Shown: positions 37,301-47,564 of the stretch, in pieces
Layout of the letters: each line of letters opens with the position of its first letter
Position numbering within the stretch: the first letter of the stretch is position 1
Translations under genes and position numbers: made by a program
The notes under the pieces: generated by a model
The model's input: the letters and a program-made list of their open reading frames with translations, nothing else
Databases searched by the model: none
Told to the model about the DNA's origin: nothing
Source of the DNA: Dreissena polymorpha
Lineage: Eukaryota; Mollusca; Bivalvia; Myida; Dreissenidae
DNA: 64,000 bases
Direction of reading: 5' to 3'
Assembly (NCBI RefSeq): GCF_020536995.1
Contig: NC_068364.1
Location: forward strand, 42,658,925 to 42,722,924

Positions 37301-40300
37301 CGATGTTGTGACGACTGGTGCCCGTGTTGGGACGATTGATACCTGTGTTGTGAAGACTGGTGCCAGTTTTGTAACGACTAGTGCCGGTGTTGTTACAACC
37401 GATGCCGTTGCTGTGACGACGGGTTCTGGTGTTGTGACGACTAGTGCCTGTATAGTGACGACTGTTGCCGCGGTTGTGACGACTAGTGCCGGTGTTGTGA
37501 CGACCGATGCCGTTGTCGTGACGACTGGTTTTGGTGTTTTGACGCCTGGTGCCGGTGTTGTGACGACAAGTGTCGGTTTTGTGACGACTGTTGTCCGTGT
37601 TTTAACGACTTGCGCGGGTGTTGTGACGACAAGTTCCGGTGTTGTGACGACTGGTGCCGGTGTTTTGACGAATGTTGCCGGTGTTGGGATGATTGATACC
37701 GGTTTTGTTACGACTGGTGTCGGTGTTGTGACGACTGGTGCCTGTGTTGTGACGTCTCGTGCCTTTGTTGTGATGAATGGTGCCGATGTTGTGACGACTT
37801 GTGCCGGTGTTGTTACGACCGATGCCGGTGTTGTGACGACTGTTGCTGGTGTTATGACGATTGGTGCCGGTGTTGTGACGACTGTTGCAGGTGTTGTGAC
37901 TACTGGTGCCGGTGTTTTGATGAAATGTGCCGGTGTTTCGACGACTGGTGCCGGTGGTGTGACGATTGATACCGGTGTTGTGAAGACTAGTGTCGTTGTT
38001 GTGACGACCGGTGACGTTATGACGACTGGTGCCAGTGTTGTGACGTCTGGTGCCGGTGTTGTGACGACAGTTGCCGGTGTTGTGATGAAATATGCCGATT
38101 TTGTGACGACTGGTGCCGGTGTTGGGACGATTGATACCGGTGTTGTGACGACTGGTGCCGGTTTTGTTACGACTGGTGTCGGCGTTGTGACGAATGGTGC
38201 CTGTGTTGTGACGACTGGTGCCTGCGTTGTGACGACTGGTGCCGGTGTTGTGACAACCGATTCCGTTGTTGTGACGACTGTTTCTGGTGTTGTGACGACT
38301 TGTGCCGGTGTTTTGACAACTAGTGTCGGTGTTGTGACGACTGTTGCCCGTGTTGTATCGACTTGCGCGGGTGTGGTGACGACAAGTTCCGGTGTTGTGA
38401 CGACTGGTGCCGGTGTTTTGACGACTGTTGCCGGTGTTGGGACGATTGATACCGGTTTTGTTACGACTGGTGTCGGTGTTGTGACGACTGGTGCCTGTGT
38501 TGTGACGTCTTGTGCCTTTGTTGTGATGAATGGTGCCGATGTTGTGACGACTTGTGCCAGTGTTGTGACGACCGATGCCGGTGTTGTGACGACTGTTGCT
38601 GGTGTTATGACGATTGGTGCCGGTGTTGTGACGACTGTTGCAGGTGTTGTGACTATTGGTGCCGGTGTTTTGATGAAATGTGCCGGTGTTTCGACGACTG
38701 GTGCCGGTGATGTGACGATTGATACCGGTGTTGTGAAGACTGGTGGCGTTGTTGTGACGACCGGTGACGTTGTTATGACGACTGGTGCCAGTGTTGTGAC
38801 GACTGGTGCCGGTGTTGTGACGACAGTTGCCGTTGTTGTGATGAAATATGCCGATTTTGTGACGACTGGTGCCGGTGTTGGGACGATTGATACCGGTGTT
38901 GTGACGACTGTTGCCGGTTTTGTTACGACTGGTGTCGGCGTTGTGACGAATGGTGCCTGTGTTGTGACGACTGGTGCCTGTGTTGTGACGACTGGTGCCG
39001 GTGTTGTGACAACCGATTCCGTTGTTGTGACGACTGTTTCTGGTGTTGTGACGACTTGTGCCGGTGTTTTGACAACTAGTGTCGGTGTTGTGACGACTGT
39101 TGCCCGTGTTGTATCGACTTGCGCGGGTTTGGTGACGACAAGTTCCGGTGTTGAGACGACTGGTGCCGGTGTTTTAACGACTGTTGCCGGTGTTGGGACG
39201 ATTGATACCGGTTTTGTTACGACTGGTGTCGGTGTTGTGACGACTGGTGCCTGTGTTGTGACGTCTTGTGCCTTTGTTGTGATGAATGGTGCCGATGTTG
39301 TGACGACTTGTGCCGGTGTTGTGACGACCGATGCCGGTGTTGTGACGACTGTTGCTGGTGTTATGGCGATTGGTGCCGGTGTTGTGACGACTGTTGCAGG
39401 TGTTGGGACTACTGGTGCCGGTGTTTTGATGAAATGTGCCGGTGTTTCGACGACTGGTGCCGGTGGTGTGACGATTGATACCGGTGTTGTGAAGACTAGT
39501 GTCGTTGTAGTGACGACCGGTGCCGGTGTTGTGACGACAGTTGCCGGTGTTGTGATGCAATATGCCGATTTTGTGACGACTGGTGCCGGTGTTGGGACGA
39601 TTGATACCGGTGTTGTGACGACTGGTGCCGGTTTTGTTACGACTGGTGTCGGCGTTGTGACGAATGGTGCCTGTGTTGTGACGACTGGTGCTTGTGTTTT
39701 GACGACTGGTGCCGGTGTTGTGACAACCGATTCCGTTGTTGTGACGACTGTTTCTGGTGTTGTGACGACTTGCGCCGGTGTTTTGACATTTAGTGTCGGT
39801 GTTGTGACGACTGTTGCCCGTGTTGTATCGACTTGCGCGGGTATGGTGACGACAAGTTCCGGTATTGTGACGACTGGTGTCGGTGTTGAGACGACTTTCG
39901 CCCGTGTTGTGACGTCTGGTGCGGGTGTTGTGACGACTGGTGCCGGTGTTGTAACGACAGGTGAGGGTGTTGTGACGACAGGTGCCTGTGTTTTGACGAC
40001 TTGTAAGGGTGTTGTATCGACTGGTGCCGATGTTGTGACGACTGGTACCGGTGTTGTGACGACTGTAGCCCGTGTTGTGACGACTGAAGCAGCTGTTGTG
40101 ACAACTGGTGTCGGTGTTGTGACGACTGTTGCCGTTGTTGTGACGACTAGTGCCGGTGTTGTGACGACTAGTGTGGGTGTAATGACGACTGATGCCAGTA
40201 TTGTGACTACAGATGCGGGTGTTGTGACGACTTGTGCCGGTGTTGTGACGACTGGTGCGGGTGTTGTGACGATTGGTTCCGAGGTTGTGACGAATGGTGC

Positions 40301-42716
40301 TTGTGTTGTGACGACTGGTGCCTGTGTTTTGACGACTGGTGCCGGTGTTGTGACGTCTTCTGCCGGTGTTGTGGCAACCGGTGCCAGAGTTGTGACGATT
40401 GGTGCCGGTGTTGTGACGACTGGTGCCGGTGTTGTGACGACTGGTGCGGATGTTTTGACGATTGGTTCCTGTGTAGTGACGACTGGTGCCGTAGTGGTGA
40501 CGAATGGTGCCTGTGTTGTGACGACTGTTGCCTGTGTTGTGACGACTCGTGCCGGTGTTGTGACGATTTCTGCCGGTGTTGTGGCGATCGGTGCCGGAGT
40601 TGTGACAATTGGTGCCGGTGTTGTGACGACTTTTGCCGGTGTTGTGATGATATGTGCCGGTGATGTGACGACTGGGGCCGATGTTGTGACGATTGATGCC
40701 GGTGTTGTGACGACTGTTGCCGCTGTTGTGACGACTGGTGCCGGTGTCGTGGCGATTGATACCGATGTTGTGAGGACTGGTGCCGGTGTTTTGACGACTG
40801 GTACCGGTGTTGTGACCACTGAAGCCCGTGTTGTGACGTCTGTATCAGCTGTTGTGACGACAGGTGTCGGTGTTGTGACGACTGTTGCCGGTGTTGTAAC
40901 GACTGGTGCCGATGTTGTGACGACTTGTGTGGGTGTAATGCCGACTGATGCCAGTGTTGTGACTACAGGTGCGGTTGTTGTGACGACTTGTGCCGGTGTT
41001 GTGACGACTGATGCCGATGTTGTGATGATATATGCCGGTGTTGTGACGACTGGTGCTGGTGTTGGGACGATTGATACCGGTGTTGTGATGACTGGTGCCG
41101 GTGTTGTGACGACTGGTGACTGTGTTGTGACGACTGGTGCGGGTGTTGGGAGGACTGGTGCCGGTTTTGAGACGACTGGTGAAGGTGTTATTACGACTTG
41201 TGCGGGTGTGGTGACGAATGGTGCCGGTGTTGTGACGACTGGTGCGGGTGTGGTGACGACTGGTGCCGGTGTTGTGACGACTTGTGCGGGTGTGGTGTTG
41301 ACTGGTGCCGGTGTTGTGACGACTGGTGCGGGTGTGGTGGCATTTGGTGCTTGGCCCTCTGATGCTTGTGTTGTGATGTTTTCCTCTAATAAACATAAAA
41401 AGGTGTATTGTTGCTGAAAACATTGTTATTCGGATCAACTTATCTCCTTAAAAGTTATTGATAAAACCAATCCGAAAGACACAACTTGACGTATTAATAC
41501 ATGTAGCTGACAGGTCAATAGTAAAATTACTTTCACCATAACTTTCAATCTCGATCAAACATATTGCACCGAGGACTAAACTCTGCGATACTAGTATGTT
41601 TGTCAGAAAATAAATAAGCAAATTATTAAATTAAATAAAATTATTTTATTCCATGCCACATTCAAAGTACAGTTTTTAGGCGGAAACAGAAAATTTTACT
41701 TACCCTGTTATATTTTTGTAGATATAGTTGAACACACGCATACATAGAAAAAATAAGGTAAGATGTGAATATACGTTTATTTAGCCAGGCTTAGGAAACT
41801 AAAAACACGAGTCTTGAAGATTTGTTTCGAAAGTGTTTGACTCGAGCAAAAAAACTTCTGTATTCGACACTTACACATTATTAAATTTATTCGATCATGT
41901 TCTTAGAACTGTCGGTCTTTATAAACACACACACGATTAGTGTTGAATACAGACAAGTTAATTTAGCGAGATTAAAAAACCTGAACCAAGAGCCTTAGTT
42001 TGTCTATATATCCGATCATGTTCTCAAAACTATCGGTCGTTGTTTTGAAATAAATAAAATCAATTGGCATACATTAATCACAAAAAAAACGATTAAAGCC
42101 CATTAACACTCAAAATCAACGAAGAGGTCTTGCAATGTTTCGAAAAATTACGTTAACACATTCAAGATCAATGTTCCTTATAGAAATAGCAAACATTTGT
42201 TCGTGTGTCGAATTATTAGATATCGTTGCAGGAAATTAAAATGGAATATATTGTGCCAAAAAAAATACAAACGAGCATTTTGTATCTCGGTAAATCTATG
42301 TTTCCATACCTCATCTAGCGTTGAAAATTTGGTTATTGCTAAACGGAACACTGATTTTTAATGGGCTAACTTTATTTTACGAACTATTTTTCGAAATGTT
42401 CGTTGATTGTTAGTATTTATGTTACTTTAACAGTGTTCTACTTGTAACAGTTTTATTCTTTTACATACGGAAAGGCTTTGTTTAATATTAGGGGGTTTAT
42501 TTCGATGATGATGAAATACATCTCCTTTGTTTCAACAATGTCATTTACGAAATAAGAGCTATACATTCTATATTCTTGGAAAAACAGCGATAGTTTTTGT
42601 TATATTCAATTTACTGCAGGATTACTACATTAACTCATAATTCAAGTTTCCTATAAAAACTTCATTACGTTACCTGTCAGTAACAACACTGCTAAAAGCA
42701 CGTAGCTGTAATTCAT
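22297..42716 (-). CDS. Mucin-2: giant SEA/EGF transmembrane mucin, 3,892 aa
   Basis: Minus-strand join(22297-22344, 23294-23425, 25611-25809, 26371-26568, 27889-28063, 28523-28686, 29862-29920, 30479-30594, 30841-41385, 42674-42716). The exons sum to 11,679 bp, exactly 3,893 codons with stop, and every junction is in phase with GT/AG borders. Residues 1 to about 15 are the signal peptide start. About 15-3529 are a Thr/Pro/Val repeat stalk. About 3530-3642 are a SEA domain with GSVVC at 3590-3594. About 3643-3716 are EGF-like. About 3729-3753 are a membrane helix. The rest is a cytoplasmic tail with YIYQ and YNYI motifs. By family knowledge this is a cell-surface type I mucin (layout like MUC3/12/13/17): an O-glycosylated barrier whose SEA may self-cleave and whose tail may signal. 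A 5' UTR exon should precede 42716. No breaks were seen. Confidence 0.9.
23294..23425 (-). CDS. Mucin-2 exon 9, cytoplasmic tail 2
   Basis: 132 bp (44 codons), acceptor acgtag, donor aag|gtagta. Starts VYIYQPKQPRDLDRQR and ends SSMYNYIDTETK. The tyrosines (YIY, VYS, MYNYI) sit in acidic or Ser-rich surroundings, possible phosphotyrosine sites. Confidence 0.85.
24200..25330. repeat. Interspersed repeat block in the mucin-2 tail intron
   Basis: Repeated phrases every 120-200 bp (gatttgaacaacctttgt, ctagatgatgctacatac, aaagcctttggcttta) and a tail with gacggacgacggacatcacg and gcccatttagctaata. Shared collinearly with 58860-59960, so it predates the unit 2/3 duplication. Type uncertain (non-LTR remnant or satellite-like). 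Confidence 0.6.
25611..25809 (-). CDS. Mucin-2 exon 8, cytoplasmic tail 1
   Basis: 199 bp, acceptor attcag, donor GAG|GTGATG. Starts GESIGLDDLRRSSRTRSE and ends TRDEKGNE. Without splicing the frame reads VMSRL then stop (25593-25595), so retention of the intron would give a shorter tail. Confidence 0.88.
26371..26568 (-). CDS. Mucin-2 exon 7, end of EGF plus membrane helix
   Basis: 198 bp, acceptor attgcag, donor gaaag|gtctgg. CKESDTHVFNGKYCEVKV closes the EGF module. The helix runs from YIVAIAASVGGVIVI to VCLVY, then RLRRR as stop-transfer. Confidence 0.93.
27889..28063 (-). CDS. Mucin-2 exon 6, EGF-like domain
   Basis: 175 bp, acceptor ttccag, donor tgcag|gtaaaa. Holds SGCQYVQNPCGVEYRMDC, NIVCLHPCGQPDAVHC and NEHGSCVYDHRTQSTVC. 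Confidence 0.93.
28523..28686 (-). CDS. Mucin-2 exon 5, SEA domain C-terminal half
   Basis: 164 bp, acceptor ttttcag, donor cgag|gtaggt. Begins NGSVVCNYEVVFQGRTNLT with the cleavage-type GSVV. N-glycan sequons NLT and NTS follow. Confidence 0.92.
28970..29487 (-). mobile_element. tRNA-headed repeat with terminal inverted repeats, copy 2
   Basis: Ends ggtccctataacagatttt and, inverted, ggggccgtttaacagattt. The tRNA-like part is at 29108-29184 (minus strand), with box A-like tggtcgagtggtct and box B-like ggttcgagccc. It lies in a mucin-2 intron. Confidence 0.75.
29862..29920 (-). CDS. Mucin-2 exon 4, SEA domain middle
   Basis: 59 bp, LTDTFKDVEGFQYVKVHNF, acceptor ttgtag, donor |gtgagt. Confidence 0.9.
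30479..30594 (-). CDS. Mucin-2 exon 3, SEA domain N-terminal part
   Basis: 116 bp, acceptor ttttcag, donor gcg|gtaagc. EVNIAVPLQVRLNTTF at the start and FKEYKSKFQKA at the end. Confidence 0.9.
30841..41385 (-). CDS. Mucin-2 exon 2, giant TTPAPVV repeat stalk
   Basis: A single 10,545-bp exon in one open frame. It enters after acceptor tttattag and reads EENITTQASEGQAPNATTP before the array. It leaves through YVYSK and a strong donor AAGA|GTAAGA that joins exon 3 in phase (SKTEVNIAV). The body is about 500 tandem 7-residue units (TTPAPVV, with variants such as TTPATVV, TTPAHII, TTQAPVV). Thr and Pro make it a mucin-type O-glycan acceptor, but the two Val per unit are unusual for a mucin stalk. 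Hardly any Cys or Trp, and no stops over 3,500 codons. Confidence 0.93.
30880..41330. repeat. 21-bp tandem repeat array
   Basis: The plus-strand unit is ggtgccggtgttgtgacgac(t), about 500 copies, with strong G+T against A+C strand asymmetry. Units diverge by point changes at preferred positions. Higher-order repeats are visible (next entry). Confidence 0.97.
37640..39900. repeat. Higher-order repeat within the array
   Basis: The marker word gttgggacgattgatac followed by the same variant series recurs at 38121, 38877 and 39591. The spacings are 756 bp (36 x 21) and 714 bp (34 x 21). This points to recent unequal exchange of blocks of about 35 units. Confidence 0.85.
41386..42673 (-). other. 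Intron 1 of mucin-2
   Basis: AT-rich, no exon-like frame or clear repeat seen between the stalk acceptor and the signal exon donor. Confidence 0.7.
42674..42716 (-). CDS. Mucin-2 exon 1 (coding), signal peptide
   Basis: 43 bp. ATG directly follows acceptor ttttttcag and reads MNYSYVLLAVLLLT, donor g|gtaacg. The start is chosen by homology with mucin-1 and the hydrophobic core. Confidence 0.85.
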
Positions 42717-43349
42717 CTGAAAAAAATATTGGACAATATATTTCACATAAAGTAAATCATAATAGCAATTGAACATATTTTGTCGTCACACTTAAACCTT
42801 CCCAACCATAAAAATACGTTAAACTGAAACAAGTATTTTGCAAATATTCATTTGCTAGCAAAGTGGCATTAGGCCTTCTGTGATATGCACAAACAAACAC
42901 AGTAAGTTGTATTTTGTTTTTCAGAAGCAAGTTTTGTCTTGCTTTGGTAAAGACGACATTTTGATTTATTTTTTTATGTTATGTTTAACGAACCAAATTT
43001 TTATGAAAATAAGTAAGTATACTTGAGAAAAGTCAAATGTTATAAAATAGTACATGTGAACGCACATTTTCGTAAATCCGTATCCGATGTCAGAAACAAA
43101 ATAAAGTTACGCAAATTGTGTTATCAAACTTGATTGTTCGTATGTACAGAAGTCAATGTGAGTCAACTGAATAACTAAAGTATTTTCAAAACTTCTGTCT
43201 AGGATGAGATAATAATATTGATAAAAGATGCAATTTTTATCATGTTGTCAGCTCAAATTTTTTAAAATGAAAATACGAGGTCATACCGTTCAGTGACAAT
43301 TTCAATTTGTTGCATATAAATATAAACATATATATAGGATCTTGCACGA

Positions 43350-44272
43350 GTTGTCATATCATACCATGTTTTATTAAACGAGTTCAGGAATTTTGTTAGC
43401 AAGCGAGCCTTTGGCGAGCTTACTAATGAATTTCCTGGACGAGTTTTATAAAATATGGTATGAAATGACGAGTTTCAGAACTATTTTATCACATGCTTTT
43501 AAATGAGCAAATTAAATAAATATTTACGCAAACATAATGGTAAATCCCGAATGTTGTTTACATTTCGTGACGTCATTTGATGTTGCAACGTCATTTCAGC
43601 AAAATAACAAAATGCAATTGGTCAATCGAACGAAAATAGGCCCATGAAAACGCGTACGAAGTATATTACACGTGTGTAAGATATAGAGGATATTTGTTCA
43701 TGTCAGTGTAAGATCGTTTGTTATTTCACGAGTGATCAGAGAAAATATATTTTCACGAGTGGCGCACTGAAAATTTTTTGTTTCTTTTATGCCCCTTTTT
43801 CAAGAAAATAATTAACAGCTGTTTCCCTTTTGCTAAAAAGTTACCCTTTCTCGGAGTTTCTCCCGTGGCGTGCCTCAATACATTGATATGACGTCATTTT
43901 GTTGACGAAATTACGTCATTATTCCAGGGAAATTCTTCAGTTAAACTCTTTTACAATGTAAATAAACGGTAAAAAAGCATACAACTAAAAGAAAACGTGT
44001 TGGATTTGGTGGAATATTGATTTTGTTTCACTCGTGATCACAGAAAAATATAAACAAGGATATAAACAAGGGAAGTACATCTTGATATGATAATCTAAAA
44101 ATAGAAAAAGGAATTCCGAAAATTTGTTCTTTTCATCGGTGAAAAGAACAATTGTGTTATTTCACTGTTGTTATTTCACTGCAGAAATGTCAGATTTTAG
44201 GCTATCATAAGGTATAAAAGAAAAAAATATTCGTAATGTTTATATTACATAGGAAACAGGGTATGGCATGTG
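43350..44272. mobile_element. Non-coding TIR-like element with internal palindrome
   Basis: Ends tatcataccatgttttat and, inverted, tgccataccctgttt (imperfect). An inner palindrome lies at 43367-43460 (aacgagttcaggaatttt / gaatttcctggacgagtt). The stretch 43681-44270 matches 53907-54490. No transposase frame seen. Confidence 0.55.
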
Positions 44273-45040
44273 ATAAATAAACAATCAGTTAGGACTTATT
44301 TCATGTGTGTAAAATATGCGATAATGTGTTTGATTAATATTATAAATAAAACATCTTCTGACTAGATCTTATGTTTAATTTGTGTTAAATACACTTTTTT
44401 TTCTTTTTTCGTGACCGAACATTTAGATACGAAAAATATTCAAAAAGTACAAGTGTCCGAAATTTGAGTTTATGTTTTTTTTTCAATTATTTTATTGAAA
44501 TAAAACCAATAAATAAATTGCAATAATTGTATTTTGTTGTACTCTCCGCTTTAAATAAAATACAACTTCACTTATTTGCAACCTCTTACTAAAATGTTAT
44601 AAAAACATACTGCTACCTGAATACGATATAATTTCAAATGCTGTTGGGTGAAACCATTGTGTATAATCGGTATACATGGTAATCTACCCGATTACGCAAT
44701 TGGTATGGTCCATTGCCCTGAGGGCATTCTGTGCCAGGTTTTATGACCTAAATCCGGTTGTAAAACTCCGTGATCAAAAGGTCCCATATAAGCGAAAACA
44801 GGACAGAAACATAGTAGCTAAAATAGCGCTGTAAAATATACTGTTCGAAAAATTGGAGTCAATTATAATGGACGAAAACCCGTATTTCCGAAAATAAAGA
44901 GTCACAAAAAACATTTATTTTGGCTAAAAATGGAGGTTTCCGAAAACTTAGAGTGTCCGAAAACTTAGAGTAATTACGGTAGCACTTAAAACGGATTGAA
45001 ACTATCTTGCGAATCATAAACAAGACACGTTTCCTTTTGG
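44273..45040. other. Intergenic, nothing recognised
   Basis: AT-rich. A few purine-rich words (ccgaaaacttagagt twice near 44940) but no gene or clear element. Confidence 0.5.
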
Positions 45041-45049
45041 CAAGATTTT

Positions 45050-45420
45050 CCCACTTATTGTTACAGTGACAATGACCTTTGACATAGTGACCCCAATTTC
45101 AATAGGGGTAATCTACTGACCCAGGACAATGCACATGTGAAGTATCAAGCCAAATTGGTAAATTCGTTGACGAGTTATTGATCGGAAACGATTTTCACAC
45201 TTAATGTACCCTTAACATTTGACCTAGTGACCCCAATTTCAATAGGGGTCATCAAGTTTACAAGGCTTATTAACGTGCGAAATATCAAGTCAATCTGTCA
45301 ATTCTTTCACGAGTTATTGATCGGAAACGAACCGGTCTACCGACTGACCGACCGACAGACATCCGGCTAAACAACATACCCCCTGTTCTTCGATGGAGAA
45401 CATAAAAAAGAAGCTGTTTT
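45050..45420. repeat. Repeat with two units of about 130 bp and gaccgaccgacagac end
   Basis: The phrases gtgaccccaatttcaataggggt, aatatcaagtcaa and cgagttattgatcggaaacga occur twice in order, then ctgaccgaccgacagacatc. Typical of an interspersed repeat, class undetermined. Confidence 0.6.
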
Positions 45421-45739
45421 ATTGCCAAATTTGAATTTTGACCTCGAAGTGTGACATTGACCTTTCGGGTAGGGACTCGGTTGATACACGCGAACAGCCG
45501 TCTCACTGTGGCGTTTGATTCAGCTTTAATGTATTCGTAATTTGTCTGGCTGTTTCTTGATCTGTACAGGATATCCTCCGTGGAATGCCAGGGCTGGGTC
45601 CAATGAAAGTGAACACCGTGCTTTAACTTGGACTGATAGTTGGATCTCTGAAATGTATATCGAGTGTTATCAAAGGCGGGTCCTAAAAGTTCGCTTTAAA
45701 AGAATTGCATGTTAAAAATATATTTTATCACATAATTAA

Positions 45740-46390
45740 TTTGACAGGGGATTATTTGAATACCCCATCCGAATACAACATCATCCCATTTTTTCCATCG
45801 CTAAAATGTATTACCAAACCAGCATTCCGTAATTTTATCATAAACACTTCACCATTGAAGTGTTTGAATCATCGCATTTATTTGATTTCAAACAATATCT
45901 TGATCGGACATTCCTCTGTCACCAGAATGAATTCGCAAAAAGTGATAAGATAAATGTTTTTTTTTATATCTTACACCGTTGCGAATGCTAATATGAAAAC
46001 AGTGATATTAGACAATATAAAGAAGTGAAACTCCAGCTGCAGGAGCAGTATTAAATTTTCATTAAAAACAATTAGTTGGTCCTTTATTTAAGGCAAGTGA
46101 CCGATTGCCCAAACAGTACAAAACAGCACAATACAGCACAATACAAACCACATAAACACAAAATATAAGCATATTTATGTTTAAACTCAATTAATAGTTT
46201 ATCCGGTTTTATTCGAATACAAGTTAAGAATTATGTACGAGCCGTCTTGGCTAACCTCTATTTATTTGTTGGTACATAGAGGAGGCAAACAATCTTAAAC
46301 GACTTTCGTAAATTCATCAGTTCTTGTGAAATTCCTGTAAGTCCCCAATTTCCGAGACATGGAGGGAAATATAGATTTACCCTTGTAATG
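45740..46390 (-). promoter_or_regulatory. Upstream block shared by mucin-2 and mucin-1
   Basis: Counterpart of 19850-20540. Conserved position upstream of the signal exon suggests promoter or first-exon content, but no TATA box or start was established. Confidence 0.35.
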
Positions 46391-46706
46391 TTGTGCCGCT
46401 CGTGACTCGATGAGTATAACTGAAAGAGTGATTAAATTGTGTTCCGTTTTAAATAAACGCATATCATAAACTTCTTCACCTTCTTTATCGGGGTTGTTTT
46501 TCGATACAGTTCTTTTTGACGATGCTGCTTCAGCAGCTCGTCTAAGTTATCATACCATGGAAAAATTCTTTACAATGGCGAGCTATGTAAAAGACCGAGC
46601 CAGTATGATTGAGATAGCGTCTATTTTCTAATCGGCATTTCTCGCTGATTAGCATTGATAACATTCTCCAGCAGAGTTGTCCTTCATGCCTCAACATAGG
46701 GTACGA

Positions 46707-47128
46707 CTAAAATGCGTATATGAAATATATCGGCGGATATGACTGAAAAGTGCGGATATGAACAGATAATGGCTTTTTAAATGTATTTTCCTTTATTTTT
46801 GTTATATGAAAATCGTTCTGTGATAAAAATACACGTCGCTAATGTGTAATGTTACGATCGAATGAATTTAAAAGCGTTTTTCATTGGCATTTTAATTTCA
46901 GCAACTCCAAATTAATATCCGCAAATATGAACGACCTGTCAGACCACCGCTTTTATTAAATTGCTCTATTTTGAGGCAGTCTTAACATATTTATCACATA
47001 TTGTGAATTTTTAATTCAACAGTGATTTGTTCATAACAAAACTGCAAAACACGCATAAATCTTGCCAATATTCTCATATTCGCACTTTTCGTTCATATCC
47101 GCGGATATGAGTCATATACGCATTTTAG
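46707..47128. mobile_element. MITE with TIRs of about 55 bp
   Basis: Left end ctaaaatgcgtatatga, then ggcggatatga and aaagtgcggatatga. The right end is the inverse (tcatattcgcacttttcg, catatccgcggatatga, tcatatacgcattttag). No ORF. Confidence 0.88.
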
Positions 47129-47564
47129 ACGGACCGCTCAAGATCATACAATAATGGCCGCGCCCATGAGATAATGTTCACACTCGTGTCAAAACTTTCT
47201 TACAGCATACATCGGCTTGTTTGGTTATTTAGAAACTGTCATATAGGATATATGAGTTATTTATTAACTAAATCTCCGCTAATGTTAACAGTGGATTGAA
47301 TTCGAAGGATACATTCGATGTAGATGCAGGACTTTCTGGATCTTGACAGCTTGACACGGCAAAACTGATATTTTTAGTTATCAATTTAAGTCACATTTTA
47401 CTTTGTAAATTGTATTCGAGCATTTTGCGACTTATTGAATGACTATGATACCCGATATCAACATATCACATGGGATTTGCAGATCACCAAGCTGTCCTGA
47501 AAACATTGATTACAAAGTCTTTACTCATATTACGGGTTTGTATTATTTCTTCCTCCTATTTTAG

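Larger units (their letters stand above)
21010..46390 (-). other. Tandem duplication unit 2 (mucin-2)
   Basis: Collinear with unit 1 and, over 21545-26640, with 54925-61130 in unit 3, including intron sequence. The intron-level match between units 2 and 3 suggests they separated more recently from each other than from unit 1. Confidence 0.75.

Noticed and set aside
30880-41330. CRISPR-like repeat array
   Set aside because: Contiguous 21-bp units without spacers, inside a eukaryotic coding exon.
30492-41417. Long plus-strand ORFs (805, 1,438 and 1,390 codons) rich in GVVTTGA
   Set aside because: They are the complement of the TTPAPVV array. They have no start context, no flanking exons and no phase logic, and they are separated by stops.
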